Of a stretch of 64,000 nucleotides of DNA, positions 36,801-50,570 are shown one piece after another. This DNA is from Orientallactaga sibirica. Its lineage: Eukaryota > Chordata > Mammalia > Rodentia > Dipodidae. The stretch is taken from contig JAEOAD010000005.1 in assembly GCA_036365145.1 (NCBI GenBank), positions 3,100,001 to 3,164,000 on the forward strand, read 5' to 3'. How positions within the stretch are numbered: position 1 is the first letter of the stretch; each line of letters begins with the position of its first letter. Below the pieces are notes generated by a model. That model saw only the letters and a program-made list of their open reading frames with translations. It did no database searches and was not told the DNA's origin. The position numbers were made by a program, and so were the translations under genes.

Positions 36801-39800
36801 CGGCTGACCTCATGAACAACACTTCTGACATCTAGACACACCATGCGGCTGACCTCATGAACAACACTTCTGACATCTAGACACACCATGCGGCTGACCT
36901 CATGAACAACACTTCTGACATCTAGACACACCATGCGGCTGACCTCATGAACAACACTTCTGACATCTAGACACACCATGCGGCTGACCTCATGAACAAC
37001 ACTTCTGACATCTAGACACACCATGCGGCTGACCTCATGAACAACACTTCTGACATCTAGACACACCATGCGGCTGACCTCATGAACAACACTTCTGACA
37101 TCTAGACACACCATGCGGCTGACCTCATGAACAACACTTCTGACATCTAGACACACCATGCGGCTGACCTCATGAACAACACTTCTGACATCTAGACACA
37201 CCATGCGGCTGACCTCATGAACAACACTTCTGACATCTAGACACACCATGCGGCTGACCTCATGAACAACACTTCTGACATCTAGACACACCATGCGGCT
37301 GACCTCATGAACAACACTTCTGACATCTAGACACACCATGCGGCTGACCTCATGAACAACACTTCTGACATCTAGACACACCATGCGGCTGACCTCATGA
37401 ACAACACTTCTGACATCTAGACACACCATGCGGCTGACCTCATGAACAACACTTCTGACATCTAGACACACCATGCGGCTGACCTCATGAACAACACTTC
37501 TGACATCTAGACACACCATGCGGCTGACCTCATGAACAACACTTCTGACATCTAGACACACCATGCGGCTGACCTCATGAACAACTTCTGACATCTAGAC
37601 ACACCACGGCTGACCTCATGAACAACACTTCTGACATCTAGACACACCATGCGGCTGACCTCATGAACAACACTTCTAGACACACCATGACATCTAGACA
37701 CACACCATGCGGCTGACCTCATGAACAACACTTCTGACATCTAGACACACCATGCGGCTGACCTCATGAACAACACTTCTGACATCTAGACACACCATGC
37801 GGCTGACCTCATGAACAACACTTCTGACATCTAGACACACCATGCGGCTGACCTCATGAACAACACTTCTGACATCTAGACACACCATGCGGCTGACCTC
37901 ATGAACAACACTTCTGACATCTAGACACACCCATGCGGCTGACCTCATGAACAACACTTCTGACATCTAGACACACCATGCGGCTGACCTCATGAACAAC
38001 ACTTCTGACATCTAGACACACCATGCGGCTGACCTCATGAACAACACTTCTGACATCTAGACACACCATGCGGCTGACCTCATGAACAACACTTCTGACA
38101 TCTAGACACACCATGCGGCTGACCTCATGAACAACACTTCTGACATCTAGACACACCATGCGGCTGACCTCATGAACAACACTTGTGACATCTAGACACA
38201 CCATGCGGCTGACCTCATGAACAACACTTCTGACATCTAGACACACCATGCGGCTGACCTCATGAACAACACTTCTGACATCTAGACACACCATGCGGCT
38301 GACCTCATGAACAACACTTCTGACATCTAGACACACCATGCGGCTGACCTCATGAACAACACTTCTGACATCTAGACACACCATGCGGCTGACCTCATGA
38401 ACAACACTTCTGACATCTAGACACACCATGCGGCTGACCTCATGAACAACACTTCTGACATCTAGACACACCATGCGGCTGACCTCATGAACAACACTTC
38501 TGACATCTAGAGACACACCATGCGGCTGACCTCATGAACAACACTTCTGACATCTAGACACACCATGCGGCTGACCTCATGAACAACACTTCTGACATCT
38601 AGACACACCATGCGGCTGACCTCATGAACAACACTTCTGACATCTAGACACACCATGCGGCTGACCTCATGAACAACACTTCTGACATCTAGACACACCA
38701 TGACATCTAGACACACTGACCTCATGAACAACACTTCTGACATCTAGACACACCATGCGGCTGACCTCATGAACAACACTTCTGACATCTAGACACACCA
38801 TGCGGCTGACCTCATGAACAACACTTCTGACATCTAGACACACCATGCGGCTGACCTCATGAACAACACTTCTGACATCTAGACACACCATGCGGCTGAC
38901 CTCATGAACAACACTTCTGACATCTAGACACACCATGCGGCTGACCTCATGAACAACACTTCTGACATCTAGACACACCATGCGGCTGACCTCATGAACA
39001 ACACTTCTGACATCTAGACACACCATGCGGCTGACCTCATGAACAACACTTCTGACATCTAGACACACCATGCGGCTGACCTCATGAACAACACTTCTGA
39101 CATCTAGACACACCATGCGGCTGACCTCATGAACAACACTTCTGACATCTAGACACACCCATCATGAACAACACGGACATCTGACCTCATGAACAACACT
39201 TCTGACATCTAGACACACCATGCGGCTGACCTCATGAACAACACTTCTGACATCTAGACACACCATGCGGCTGACCTCATGAACACACTTCTGACATCTA
39301 GACACACCATGCGGCTGACCTCATGAACAACACTTCTGACATCTAGACACACCATGCGGACCTCTGACCTCATGAACAACACTTTGACATCTAGACACAC
39401 CATGCGGCTGACCTCATGAACAACACTTCTGACATCTAGACACACCATGCGGCTGACCTCATGAACAACACTTCTGACATCTAGACACACCATGCGGCTG
39501 ACCTCATGAACAACACTTCTGACATCTAGACACACCATGCGGCTGACCTCATGAACAACACTTCTGACATCTAGACACACCATGCGGCTGACCTCATGAA
39601 CAACACTTCTGACATCTAGACACACCATGCGGCTGACCTCATGAACAACACTTCTGACATCTAGACACACCATGCGGCTGACCTCATGAACAACACTTCT
39701 GACATCTAGACACACCATGCGGCTGACCTCATGAACAACACTTCTGACATCTAGACACACCATGCGGCTGACCTCATGAACAACACTTCTGACATCTAGA

Positions 39801-42800
39801 CACACCATGCGGCTGACCTCATGAACAACACTTCTGACATCTAGACACACCATGGCGGCTGACCTCATGAACAACACTTCTGACATCTAGACACACCATG
39901 CGGCTGACCTCATGAACAACACTTCTGACATCTAGACACACCATGCGGCTGACCTCATGAACAACACTTCTGACATCTAGACACACCATGCGGCTGACCT
40001 CATGAACAACACTTGTGACATCTAGACACACCATGCGGCTGACCTCATGAACAACACTTCTGACATCTAGACACACCATGCGGCTGACCTCATGAACAAC
40101 ACTTCTGACATCTAGACACACCATGCGGCTGACCTCATGAACAACACTTGTGACATCTAGACACACCATGCGGCTGACCTCATGAACAACACTTCTGACA
40201 TCTAGACACACCATGCGGCTGACCTCATGAACAACACTTCTGACATCTAGACACACCATGCGGCTGACCTCATGAACAACACTTCTGACATCTAGACACA
40301 CCATGCGGCTGACCTCATGAACAACACTTCTGACATCTAGACACACCATGCGGCTGACCTCATGAACAACACTTCTGACATCTAGACACACCATGCGGAA
40401 CAACTGACCTCATGAACAACACTTCTGACATCTAGACACACCATGCGATGCGGCTGACCTCATGAACAACACTTCTGACATCTAGACACACCATGCGGCT
40501 GACCTCATGAACAACACTTCTGACATCTAGACACACCATGCGGCTGACCTCATGAACAACACTTCTGACATCTAGACACACCATGCGGCTGACCTCATGA
40601 ACAACACTTCTGACATCTAGACACACCATGCGGCTGACCTCATGAACAACACTTCTGACATCTAGACACACCATGCGGCTGACCTCATGAACAACACTTC
40701 TGACATCTAGACACACCATGCGGCTGACCTCATGAACAACACTTCTGACATCTAGACACACCATGCGGCTGACCTCATGAACAACACTTCTGACATCTAG
40801 ACACACCATGCGGCTGACCTCATGAACAACACTTCTGACATCTAGACACACCATGCGGCTGACCTCATGAACAACACTTCTGACATCTAGACACACCATG
40901 CGGCTGACCTCATGAACAACACTTCTGACATCTAGACACACCATGCGGCTGACCTCATGAACAACACTTCTGACATCTAGACACACCATGCGGCTGACCT
41001 CATGAACAACACTTCTGACATCTAGACACACCATGCGGCTGACCTCATGAACAACACTTCTGACATCTAGACACACCATGCGGCTGACCTCATGAACAAC
41101 ACTTCTGACATCTAGACACACCATGCGGCTGACCTCATGAACAACACTTCTGACATTTGACACACACCATGCGGCTGACCTCATGAACAACACTTCTGAC
41201 ATCTAGACACACCATGCGGCTGACCTCATGAACAACACTTCTGACATCTAGACACACCACTGACCTCATGAACAACACTTCTGACATCTAGACACACCAT
41301 GCGGCTGACCTCATGAACAACACTTCTGACATCTAGACACACCATGCGGCTGACCTCATGAACAACACTTCTGACATCTAGACACACCATGCGGCTGACC
41401 TCATGAACAACACTTCTGACATCTAGACACACCATGCGGCTGACCTCATGAACAACACTTCTGACATCTAGACACACCATGCGGCTGACCTCATGAACAA
41501 CACTTCTGACATCTAGACACACCATGCGGCTGACCTCATGAACAACACTTCTGACATCTAGACACACCATGCGGCTGACCTCATGAACAACACTTCTGAC
41601 ATCTAGACACACCATGCGGCTGACCTCATGAACAACACTTCTGACATCTAGACACACCATGCGGCTGACCTCATGAACAACACTTCTGACATCTAGACAC
41701 ACCATGCGGCTGACCTCATGAACAACACTTCTGACATCTAGACACACCATGCGGCTGACCTCATGAACAACACTTCTGACATCTAGACACACCATGCGGC
41801 TGACCTCATGAACAACACTTCTGACATCTAGACACACCATGCGGCTGACCTCATGAACAACACTTCTGACATCTAGACACACCATGCGGCTGACCTCATG
41901 AACAACACTTCTGACATCTAGACACACCATGCGGCTGACCTCATGAACAACACTTCTGACATCTAGACACACCATGCGGCTGACCTCATGAACAACACTT
42001 CTGACATCTAGACACACCATGCGGCTGACCTCATGAACAACACTTCTGACATCTAGACACACCATGCGGCTGACCTCATGAACAACACTTCTGACATCTA
42101 GACACACCATGCGGCTGACCTCATGAACAACACTTCTGACATCTAGACACACCATGCGGCTGACCTCATGAACAACACTTCTGACATCTAGACACACCAT
42201 GCGGCTGACCTCATGAACAACACTTCTGACATCTAGACACACCATGCGGCTGACCTCATGAACAACACTTCTGACATCTAGACACACCATGCGGCTGACC
42301 TCATGAACAACACTTCTGACATCTAGACACACCATGCGGCTGACCTCATGAACAACACTTCTGACATCTAGACACACCATGCGGCTGACCTCATGAACAA
42401 CACTTCTGACATCTAGACACACCATGCGGCTGACCTCATGAACAACACTTCTGACATCTAGACACACCATGCGCTGCTGACCTCATGAACAACACTTCTG
42501 ACATCTAGACACACCATGCGGCTGACCTCATGAACAACACTTCTGACATCTAGACACACCATGCGGCTGACCTCATGAACAACACTTCTGACATCTAGAC
42601 ACACCATGCGGCTGACCTCATGAACAACACTTCTGACATCTAGACACACCATGCGGCTGACCTCATGAACAACACTTTGACATCTGACATCTAGACACAC
42701 TAGACACACCATGCGGCTGACCTCATGAACAACACTTCTGACATCTAGACACACCATGCGGCTGACCTCATGAACAACACTTCTGACATCTAGACACACC

Positions 42801-45800
42801 ATGCGGCTGACCTCATGAACAACACTTCTGACATCTAGACACACCATGCGGCTGACCTCATGAACAACACTTCTGACATCTAGACACACCATGCGGCTGA
42901 CCTCATGAACAACACTTCTGACATCTAGACACACCATGCGGCTGACCTCATGAACAACACTTCTGACATCTAGACACACCATCTTGCGGCTGACCTCATG
43001 AACAACACTTCTGACATCTAGACACACCATGCGGCTGACCTCATGAACAACACTTCTGACATCTAGACACACCATGCGGCTGACCTCATGAACAACACTT
43101 CTGACATCTAGACACACCATGCGGCTGACCTCATGAACAACACTTCTGACATCTAGACACACCATGCGGCTGACCTCATGAACAACACTTCTGACATCTA
43201 GACACACCATGCGGCTGACCTCATGAACAACACTTCTGACATCTAGACACACCATGCGGCTGACCTCATGAACAACACTTCTGACATCTAGACACACCAT
43301 GCGGCTGACCTCATGAACAACACTTCTGACATCTAGACACACCATGCGGCTGACCTCATGAACAACACTTCTGACATCTAGACACACCATGCGGCTGACC
43401 TCATGAACAACACTTCTGACATCTAGACACACCATGCGGCTGACCTCATGAACAACACTTCTGACATCTCGGCTGACCTCATGAACAACACTTCTGACAT
43501 CTAGACACACCATGCGGCTGACCTCATGAACAACACTTCTGACATCTAGACACACCATGCGGCTGACCTCATGAACAACACTTCTGACATCTAGACACAC
43601 CATGCGGCTGACCTCATGAACAACACTTTGACATCTGACATCTAGACACACCGCGAGACACACCATGCGGCTGACCTCATGAACAACACTTCTGACATCT
43701 AGACACACCATGCGGCTGACCTCACTTGAACAACACTTCTGACATCTAGACACACCATGCGGCTGACCTCATGAACAACACTTCTGACATCTAGACACAC
43801 CATGCGGCTGACCTCATGAACAACACTTCTGACATCTAGACACACCATGCGGCTGACCTCATGAACAACACTTCTGACATCTAGACACACCATGCGGCTG
43901 ACCTCATGAACAACACTTCTGACATCTAGACACACCATGCGGCTGACCTCATGAACAACACTTCTGACATCTAGACACACCATGCGGCTGACCTCATGAA
44001 CAACACTTCTGACATCTAGACACACCATGCGGCTGACCTCATGAACAACACTTCTGACATCTAGACACACCATGCGGCTGACCTCATGAACAACACTTCT
44101 GACATCTAGACACACCATGCGGCTGACCTCATGAACAACACTTCTGACATCTAGACACACCATGCGGCTGACCTCATGAACAACACTTCTGACATCTAGA
44201 CACACCATGCGGCTGACCTCATGAACAACACTTCTGACATCTAGACACACCATGCGGCTGACCTCATGAACAACACTTCTGACATCTAGACACACCATGC
44301 GGCTGACCTCATGAACAACACTTCTGACATCTAGACACACCATGCGGCTGACCTCATGAACAACACTTCTGACATCTAGACACACCATGCGGCTGACCTC
44401 ATGAACAACACTTCTGACATCTAGACACACCATGACACACCGGCTGACCTCATGAACAACACTTCTGACATCTAGACACACCATGCGGCTGACCTCATGA
44501 ACAACACTTCTGACATCTAGACACACCATGCGGCTGACCTCATGAACAACACTTCTGACATTTGACACACGAAGCGGCTGACCTCATGAACAACACTTGT
44601 GACATCTAGACACACCATGCGGCTGACCTCATGAACAACACTTCTGACATCTAGACACACCATGCGGCTGACCTCATGAACAACACTTCTGACATCTAGA
44701 CACACCATGCGGCTGACCTCATGAACAACACTTCTGACATCTAGACACACCATGCGGCTGACCTCAGGAACAACACTTCTGACATCTAGACACACCATGC
44801 GGCTGACCTCATGAACAACACTTCTGACATCTAGACACACCATGCGGCTGACCTCATGAACAACACTTCTGACATCTAGACACACCATGCGGCTGACCTC
44901 ATGAACAACACTTCTGACATCTAGACACACCATGCGGCTGACCTCATGAACAACACTTCTGACATCTAGACACACCATGCGGCTGACCTCATGAACAACA
45001 CTTCTGACATCTAGACACACCATGTGGCTGACCTCACTTGAACAACACTTCTGACATCTAGACACTGACATCTAGACACACCATGCGGCTGACCTCATGA
45101 ACAACACTTCTGACATCTAGACACACCATGCGGCTGACCTCATGAACAACACTTCTGACATCTAGACACACGATGCGGCTGACCTCATGAACAACACTTC
45201 TGACATCTAGACACACCATGCGGCTGACCTCATGAACAACACTTCTGACATCTAGACACACCATGCGGCTGACCTCATGAACAACACTTCTGACATCTAG
45301 ACACACCATGCGGCTGACCTCATGAACAACACTTCTGACATCTAGACACACCATGCGGCTGACCTCATGAACAACACTTGTGACATCTAGACACACCATG
45401 CAGCTGACCTCATGAACAACACTTGTGACATCTAGACACACCATGCGGCTTACCTCATGAACAACACTTCTGACATTTGACACACGATGCGGCTGACATC
45501 ATGAACAACACTTCTGACATCTAGACACACCATGCGGCTGACCTCATGAACAACACTTCTGACATCTAGACACACCATGCAGCTGACCTCATGAACAACA
45601 CTTCTGACATCTAGACATACCATGCGGCTGACCTCATGAACAACACTTCTGACATCTAGACACACCATGCGGCTGACCTCATGAACAACACTTCTGACAT
45701 CTAGACACACCATGCGGCTGACCTCATGAACAACACTTCTGACATCTAGACACACGATGCGGCTGACCTCATGAACAACACTTCTGACATCTAGACACAC

Positions 45801-46326
45801 CATGCGGCTGACCTCATGAACAACACTTCTGACATCTAGACACACCATGCGGCTGACCTCATGAACAACACTTCTGACATCTAGACACACCATGCGGCTG
45901 ACCTCATGAACAACACTTCTGACATCTAGACACACCATGCGGCTGACCTCATGAACAACACTTCTGACATCTAGAGACACCATGCGGCTGACCTCATGAA
46001 CAACACTTCTGACATCTAGAGACACCATGCGGCTGACCTCATGAACAACACTTCTGACATCTAGACACACCATGCGGCTGACCTCATGAACAACACTTCT
46101 GACATGTAGATACACCATGCGGCTGACCTCATGAACAACACTTCTGACATGTAAATACACCATGCGGCTGACCTCATGAACAACACTTCTGACATCTAGA
46201 CACACCATGCGGCTGACCTCATGAACAACACTTCTGACATCTAGACACACCATGCGGCTGACCTCATGAACAACACTTCTGACATCTAGACACACCATGC
46301 GGCTGACCTCATGAACAACACTTCTG
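27801..46326. repeat. 45-bp tandem satellite/minisatellite array, about 412 units
   Basis: The unit (45 bases) can be read as CATCTAGACACACCATGCGG followed by CTGACCTCATGAACAACACT and TCTGA. It is about 49 percent GC and contains one CpG, one XbaI site (TCTAGA), one TCATGA palindrome and two CATG sites. The core (about 29-44.5 kb) is almost invariant, with perfect runs of 17 to 27 units (for example 36,470-37,580 and 41,270-42,470), interrupted by short scrambled or truncated units. Units near both ends vary: CACGATG for CACCATG, CTTGTGA for CTTCTGA, GACATCATG for GACCTCATG. Five of the six frames have a stop in every unit. The remaining minus-strand frame is open and reads as 15-residue repeats of RMVCLDVRSVVHEVS. 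No CENP-B box is visible. The edges fuse directly to unique DNA. Confidence 0.98.
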
Positions 46327-46974
46327 TTTAGGCAAAACTTGAGGAGGGAAAATAACAACAAAGCTGAGCATTATTTAATGGCCAGGAAAAAGGAGGTTCC
46401 TTTTCTTAGCTGATATATTTGAATATGTGAAACACAGAACTCTGGTCCTCTCGGTTTTATGACAAGGGAAGTCAGCCTAGGATCACACAGCCTTTGAGGA
46501 AAGAATAATGTGACGTAAATGATGGTTCCAGTGACGGAATTCTGATCAAAGCATGTTTGAAGTCCTCCACAGCAAAAATTGTCGGAAATGCCCAACAATG
46601 AATTTCTATGATTAATTAATTAGGCATGTTTTCCTGCCTTTGAGGAAAAACAGAAACTGAACTAGCAGTACTAATACAATGAACACCATCATGCGGCCAA
46701 ATAATCTCATTACTTGTGGAGTAATGTTATATAATCTTCTTGCAGAACAGAGGGAAATACTGAGTTCTTCCCGCCTCATCCAAACAGACTCTACAATGTT
46801 TTCACATCTGAAATGATCTCTGCATTTTCTTTTCATTTAAGAGACCTCGTAATCTTCTTCTACTAACACTTGTTATAGAAATGCATTTAACTACTTTTGC
46901 TCTGGGTATTGCATAAACTACGACGTAAATTCACACATCTCCTTAGTAGCTGGTACTTTTGGTGTATACATACA

Positions 46975-47005
<31 letters not shown>

Positions 47006-47578
47006 GCAAACACATGTATTTCTTCATCCTTCTATATTAGAATCAATTTTTTAAAATAGTCCACATTTGTTTTAGGACAAAGATTTTAATAAGCATTTCA
47101 ACTGAAAACTTAACAAACCTTTGAAATGAAACTGTAATGTGCTACAAATTAATGAGGACCCCATTCACTGATCCAAGTAAATGCTATAAGGATTTACATA
47201 ATTATTTACAAGTGTAATCTATTATGCTACCACAGAATGGACAACAGAACTCCATTTCCATTTCAGATTACTTATCTTTATGTTTGTTGAGGGAGGAACC
47301 TGACATATACTTTCTTTTTATCTTCCTCACATTTTGTTTATTCTCTGTATGTAATGTTGCCAGCATGTCACACTAACAGGGAAGAAAGTCAAACATAAAG
47401 TCACTTGTTACTAAACATTTTAAGTCACAGCCCAGCAGATATCATGTGCACACTGAAGCTGCAAACAGTTTTAGTATACCTTCAGAGAAGAAGCGGGATT
47501 CTGCATATGAAAGCGAACACATCTTGACATTAGGACACTAAGCTCCCAGTGTAGTGCACTTAACAACAGATAAAAGAG
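46327..47578. other. Unique AT-rich stretch with a (CATA)n microsatellite
   Basis: It starts right after the array with TTAGGCAAAACTTGAGG. A CATA tetranucleotide run lies at about 46,968-47,003. No gene was recognised; chance frames are 75 codons or less. Confidence 0.55.
46968..47003. repeat. (CATA)n microsatellite
   Basis: About nine uninterrupted CATA units lie between GGTGTATA and TATGCAAACAC. Confidence 0.95.
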
Positions 47579-47806
47579 GACTGGAGAGATGGTTTAGCAG
47601 TTAAGGTGTTTGCCTGCAAAGCCAAAGGACCCACGTTCAATTCTCCAGGACCCACGTAAGCCAGATGCACAAGGTGGCGCATGCCTCTGGAGTTCATTTG
47701 CAACAGATGGAAACCCTGGCACAACCATTCTCAACCTCTCTCTCATTCCATCTGCCTATTTCTCTCTCTCTCTTTCTCTCATAAATAAATCAATAAAATA
47801 ATTTTT
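47579..47806 (+). mobile_element. tRNA-derived dipodoid SINE
   Basis: The head GACTGGAGAGATGGTTTAGC, CACGTTCAATTCTCCAGGAC and TAAGCCAGATGCACAAGGTG lead to a CT-rich tract and AATAAATCAATAAAATAAT tail. Confidence 0.93.
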
Positions 47807-48767
47807 AAGATGCCAGAGATAATAAGAGTACAAGTCCTGGTGGGTGTGATATTTTTGATGGACCTAGAACCATTGTGATGGGGAGCCAGTTTAAACAGTT
47901 CAATAGGAGGAGGGCAGAGCAGATCTAAAATTTACCCAAAAGTTTGCACGCAAGAGGGCTGATGGGAAATGAGCAGCCTGCAGTGTATGTAGTAGAGCAA
48001 TGTGAGTGACATTTGGCCACATGAACAGGAAATCAACCAGCAAATGACGAGCCCATTGGATAGGTCGAAGCTATGTGCAACTACATCCAACTTGTCGGTT
48101 TTATTTAACAGGCAAATGCCAGTGATCTTGCTGGTCACTCACAGACTTCATGCCACACAGAGCTCTGCAGTGTCACCATAAAAATCTCCAGTGGGCATCA
48201 AATGAAAATATACCAGAAATGGTTCACACATCTGGTGGAGAAGTTACTGTAGGAGTGATAATTAAGATTTCTAATCAAGGTAGATGAGTCTATATTTCAC
48301 CATCAAGATCAATGCGAACTCAAGTACACCAAAGGCTGGCATTAGAGATGTAAACACTATTTGAAAATCTTATTTTAAAGCTGTTTTCTCATTTTGTAGG
48401 ATATTCGTTAATGATAGTTTTTTGAATGTCAGGATCAAATTGTTAAAGAATTACACAGACAAAAGTATATCCAAATCCCAAGGAAATGGAGATTCATGAA
48501 GACAAGTTAAATGCTACTAATAAGTGACATGTACCCAGAAGCAGAAATTGCATGAAAAGAGCCACGAATAAAATAAACAGGAAAAATAACTTTATATTAA
48601 CTTAAACCCTTGTAGAAACATCACATTGCTGTACCAATGATTTAAAAGTAATATCAAATATTCATTAAAGTTAACATTAAAATTCTCACACATACTCTGC
48701 ATTTGAACCACAAGGAATACTGCCACCATTATGACTTCTATGAAGATTGTAAAAGCAAGTATTAGGA
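47807..48767. other. Unique AT-rich stretch, no gene seen
   Basis: No coding frame above 70 codons and no repeat recognised. Confidence 0.5.
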
Positions 48768-49058
48768 GCTGGGGAAATGACTCAATGAGTCAAAGCATTT
48801 TTCTACAGAAGCATGAGGACCCGAGATGGCCCGAGTCCCATCCCCAGCACCCACGTAAAAGTCCAGGCATGGCCACACAGATGTGCAACCCTAGCCCTGT
48901 GTGGACAGAGGAGACAGGCGGATCACCAAGGCTCACTAGCCAGCCAGTCTGACTGCAATGGCAGCTCAGGTTCACGGAGAGACAGCATCTCATGGAAACA
49001 AGTGGAAGAGTGAGAAGGGCGACAGCAGACACCTGACATTCTCCTCTGTCTTCTGCAG

Positions 49059-49091
<33 letters not shown>

Positions 49092-49105
49092 CACACACAC
49101 ACACG
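48768..49105 (+). mobile_element. Rodent SINE with (CA)n tail (B3/RSINE-like)
   Basis: AGCTGGGGAAATGACTCAAT head, ATCCCCAGCACCCACGTAAA, CAGAGGAGACAGGCGGATCA and ACGGAGAGACAGCATCTCAT lead into a CA microsatellite (49,060-49,104). It is better preserved than the relative at 12,973. Confidence 0.7.
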
Positions 49106-49438
49106 AGATGTGCACATCACACACACAGACATACACCACTCTGACACGTAGGAAAAGCAGGAAGTGGGCTCTGTTCAGTTCAGTAGCCTGGAATCAGATC
49201 TGATCTCCATGTTTGCCTCCCTATCTGGGTTTTTCCAAAGACATGGTAAGGAGTGGAGGAGGTACAGCCTGGAGTTCACAAGGATTATCCTGGCCTCTTA
49301 CAAACTTTGAATACAATTGCATGAGAAATTAGCTACAGCTTCCATTAACAACTTGACTACAAAACCACAAACAGAAGATATTAGCAAGGTCTCAGATGTG
49401 CTAATACTGTCACTCGTGCATAAGAATTCGGATACTCT

Positions 49439-49545
49439 TGGGGCTAAGGATATAGTTCAGTGGGTAATGTGCTTTCCTAGCACACAGGAAATGCTGGGCT
49501 CTGGCACCACAAGCAGTCATGGGAGCATGTGTTTAAAGTCCCAAT
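49439..49545 (+). mobile_element. ID/B4-like SINE fragment
   Basis: GGGGCTAAGGATATAGTTCA, GTGGGTAATGTGCTTTCCTA and GAAATGCTGGGCTCTGGCAC follow the tRNA-like head of ID elements. The 3' part is lost or unrecognisable. Confidence 0.6.
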
Positions 49546-49619
49546 ATTCAAGTGTGGACTCTACCTCAAAATGTAAATGTTGTTGAACTGGGATTAAAAA
49601 CGATATACTTGAACTAAGC

Positions 49620-49935
49620 CCTCCAGCTGGTGTTGGGAAAACAAGTTTTATTATCTGGAAGTAAAGACTCTGCCTGTCAAACTTTTGGTGCCGGCTGTAA
49701 GTAATGCTCAGGCTCAGAGGGGCTCCCCTCTTCCATCCCATATTGGCACCCAATTCTTTGGTGAGCGGAAAGCAAGAGCAGGAAGCTACAATCTCTAAAT
49801 TCCGGTTCTCTCTGTTTGGTGCTATTGGTCACGTGGAGTCCTCGTGGGCTGCCAATGAGCGCCCGCGACAGAAGCCAGAAGGTGCTGAGTCACCACAGCC
49901 TTTCCTGGTTAGTCAGGGTCGGGCCATTTCAGCAG
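49620..49935 (-). mobile_element. Possible solo LTR (ERVK-like), minus
   Basis: Read on the minus strand it shows a CCAAT box (GTGACCAATAGCACC), GC-rich sequence, and a poly(A) signal in AGATAATAAAACTTG, followed by GTTTTCCCAACA. That order fits U3-R-U5 of a retroviral LTR. No primer-binding site, coding region or matching second LTR was found, and the boundaries are guesses. Confidence 0.35.
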
Positions 49936-50309
49936 GATTATTGCTGCAGCAACAGGTGTCAATATCATATGGTTTGACGATTCAAGGCAAAAGCAAGTTC
50001 TAATTGGATCCTTGCATGCAAGTCTCCTTTACCAAGATCATGACAATGTCCTTGACAGACCATCCAGGACCCAAATCCACAGAACCCCTGTCCCTGTCTT
50101 GCCTGTTTATGCTACTGCTTATTAAGGGGATCTCAAGACAGCCAGCTACAGGCCTGCACTCAAACAAAAATCATGTTAATGTCTCCCTTGTGGAGTCTGT
50201 TCTGAAGTGGTGGCATGCAGCTGCACGTGCTTCTGAACACCCAATGAAGAGCTCCAGGTGCCTGTCAATGTTCACGGTCCTTCTCGTTGGAAGAGACAGG
50301 GAACCATGT

Positions 50310-50570
50310 CCCATTCTCTGTTTTACTTATTGACATTTCTATTCACGTATGTAATGTATGGTGATTACAATCGCCTTCTACTACCTTCTCTTGACCCCCC
50401 ACCCAGTCCCAGTCTGCTGAATCCCTTCTTCTCAGCGCCTTCCTCATCTACGTTGATGTCTTTCTCTTCTTGTGCAAGGGTGTGACCCATTTCCATATTT
50501 TTGCCTCTCTCTTTGCAACAGTCACAGGAAAGAGAATTTGAGTTTCTTGCTTCCATCTGCTTGGGCTCAA
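50310..50570 (-). mobile_element. L1 3' end fragment, minus
   Basis: On the minus strand: GAGAAAGACATCAACGTAGA, GAAGGGATTCAGCAGACTGG, then GATTGTAATCACCATACATT and a GTCAATAAG end. This is the classic rodent L1 3' UTR terminus. The ORF2 part is absent or too decayed to see. Confidence 0.7.

Noticed and set aside
27801..46326. CRISPR-like array
   Set aside because: The units are contiguous with no unique spacers, there are no cas genes, and the surrounding SINEs and L1s show that this is mammalian DNA.
27801..46326. Centromeric satellite
   Set aside because: The unit is far shorter than known rodent centromeric monomers, no CENP-B box is present, and both edges join unique DNA in a SINE-rich region.
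27730..46361. A family of real repetitive protein genes on the minus strand
   Set aside because: The long frames are a by-product of a unit length divisible by three. They break at each indel cluster, common variants are not synonymous, and no promoter, signal peptide or splice context is visible.
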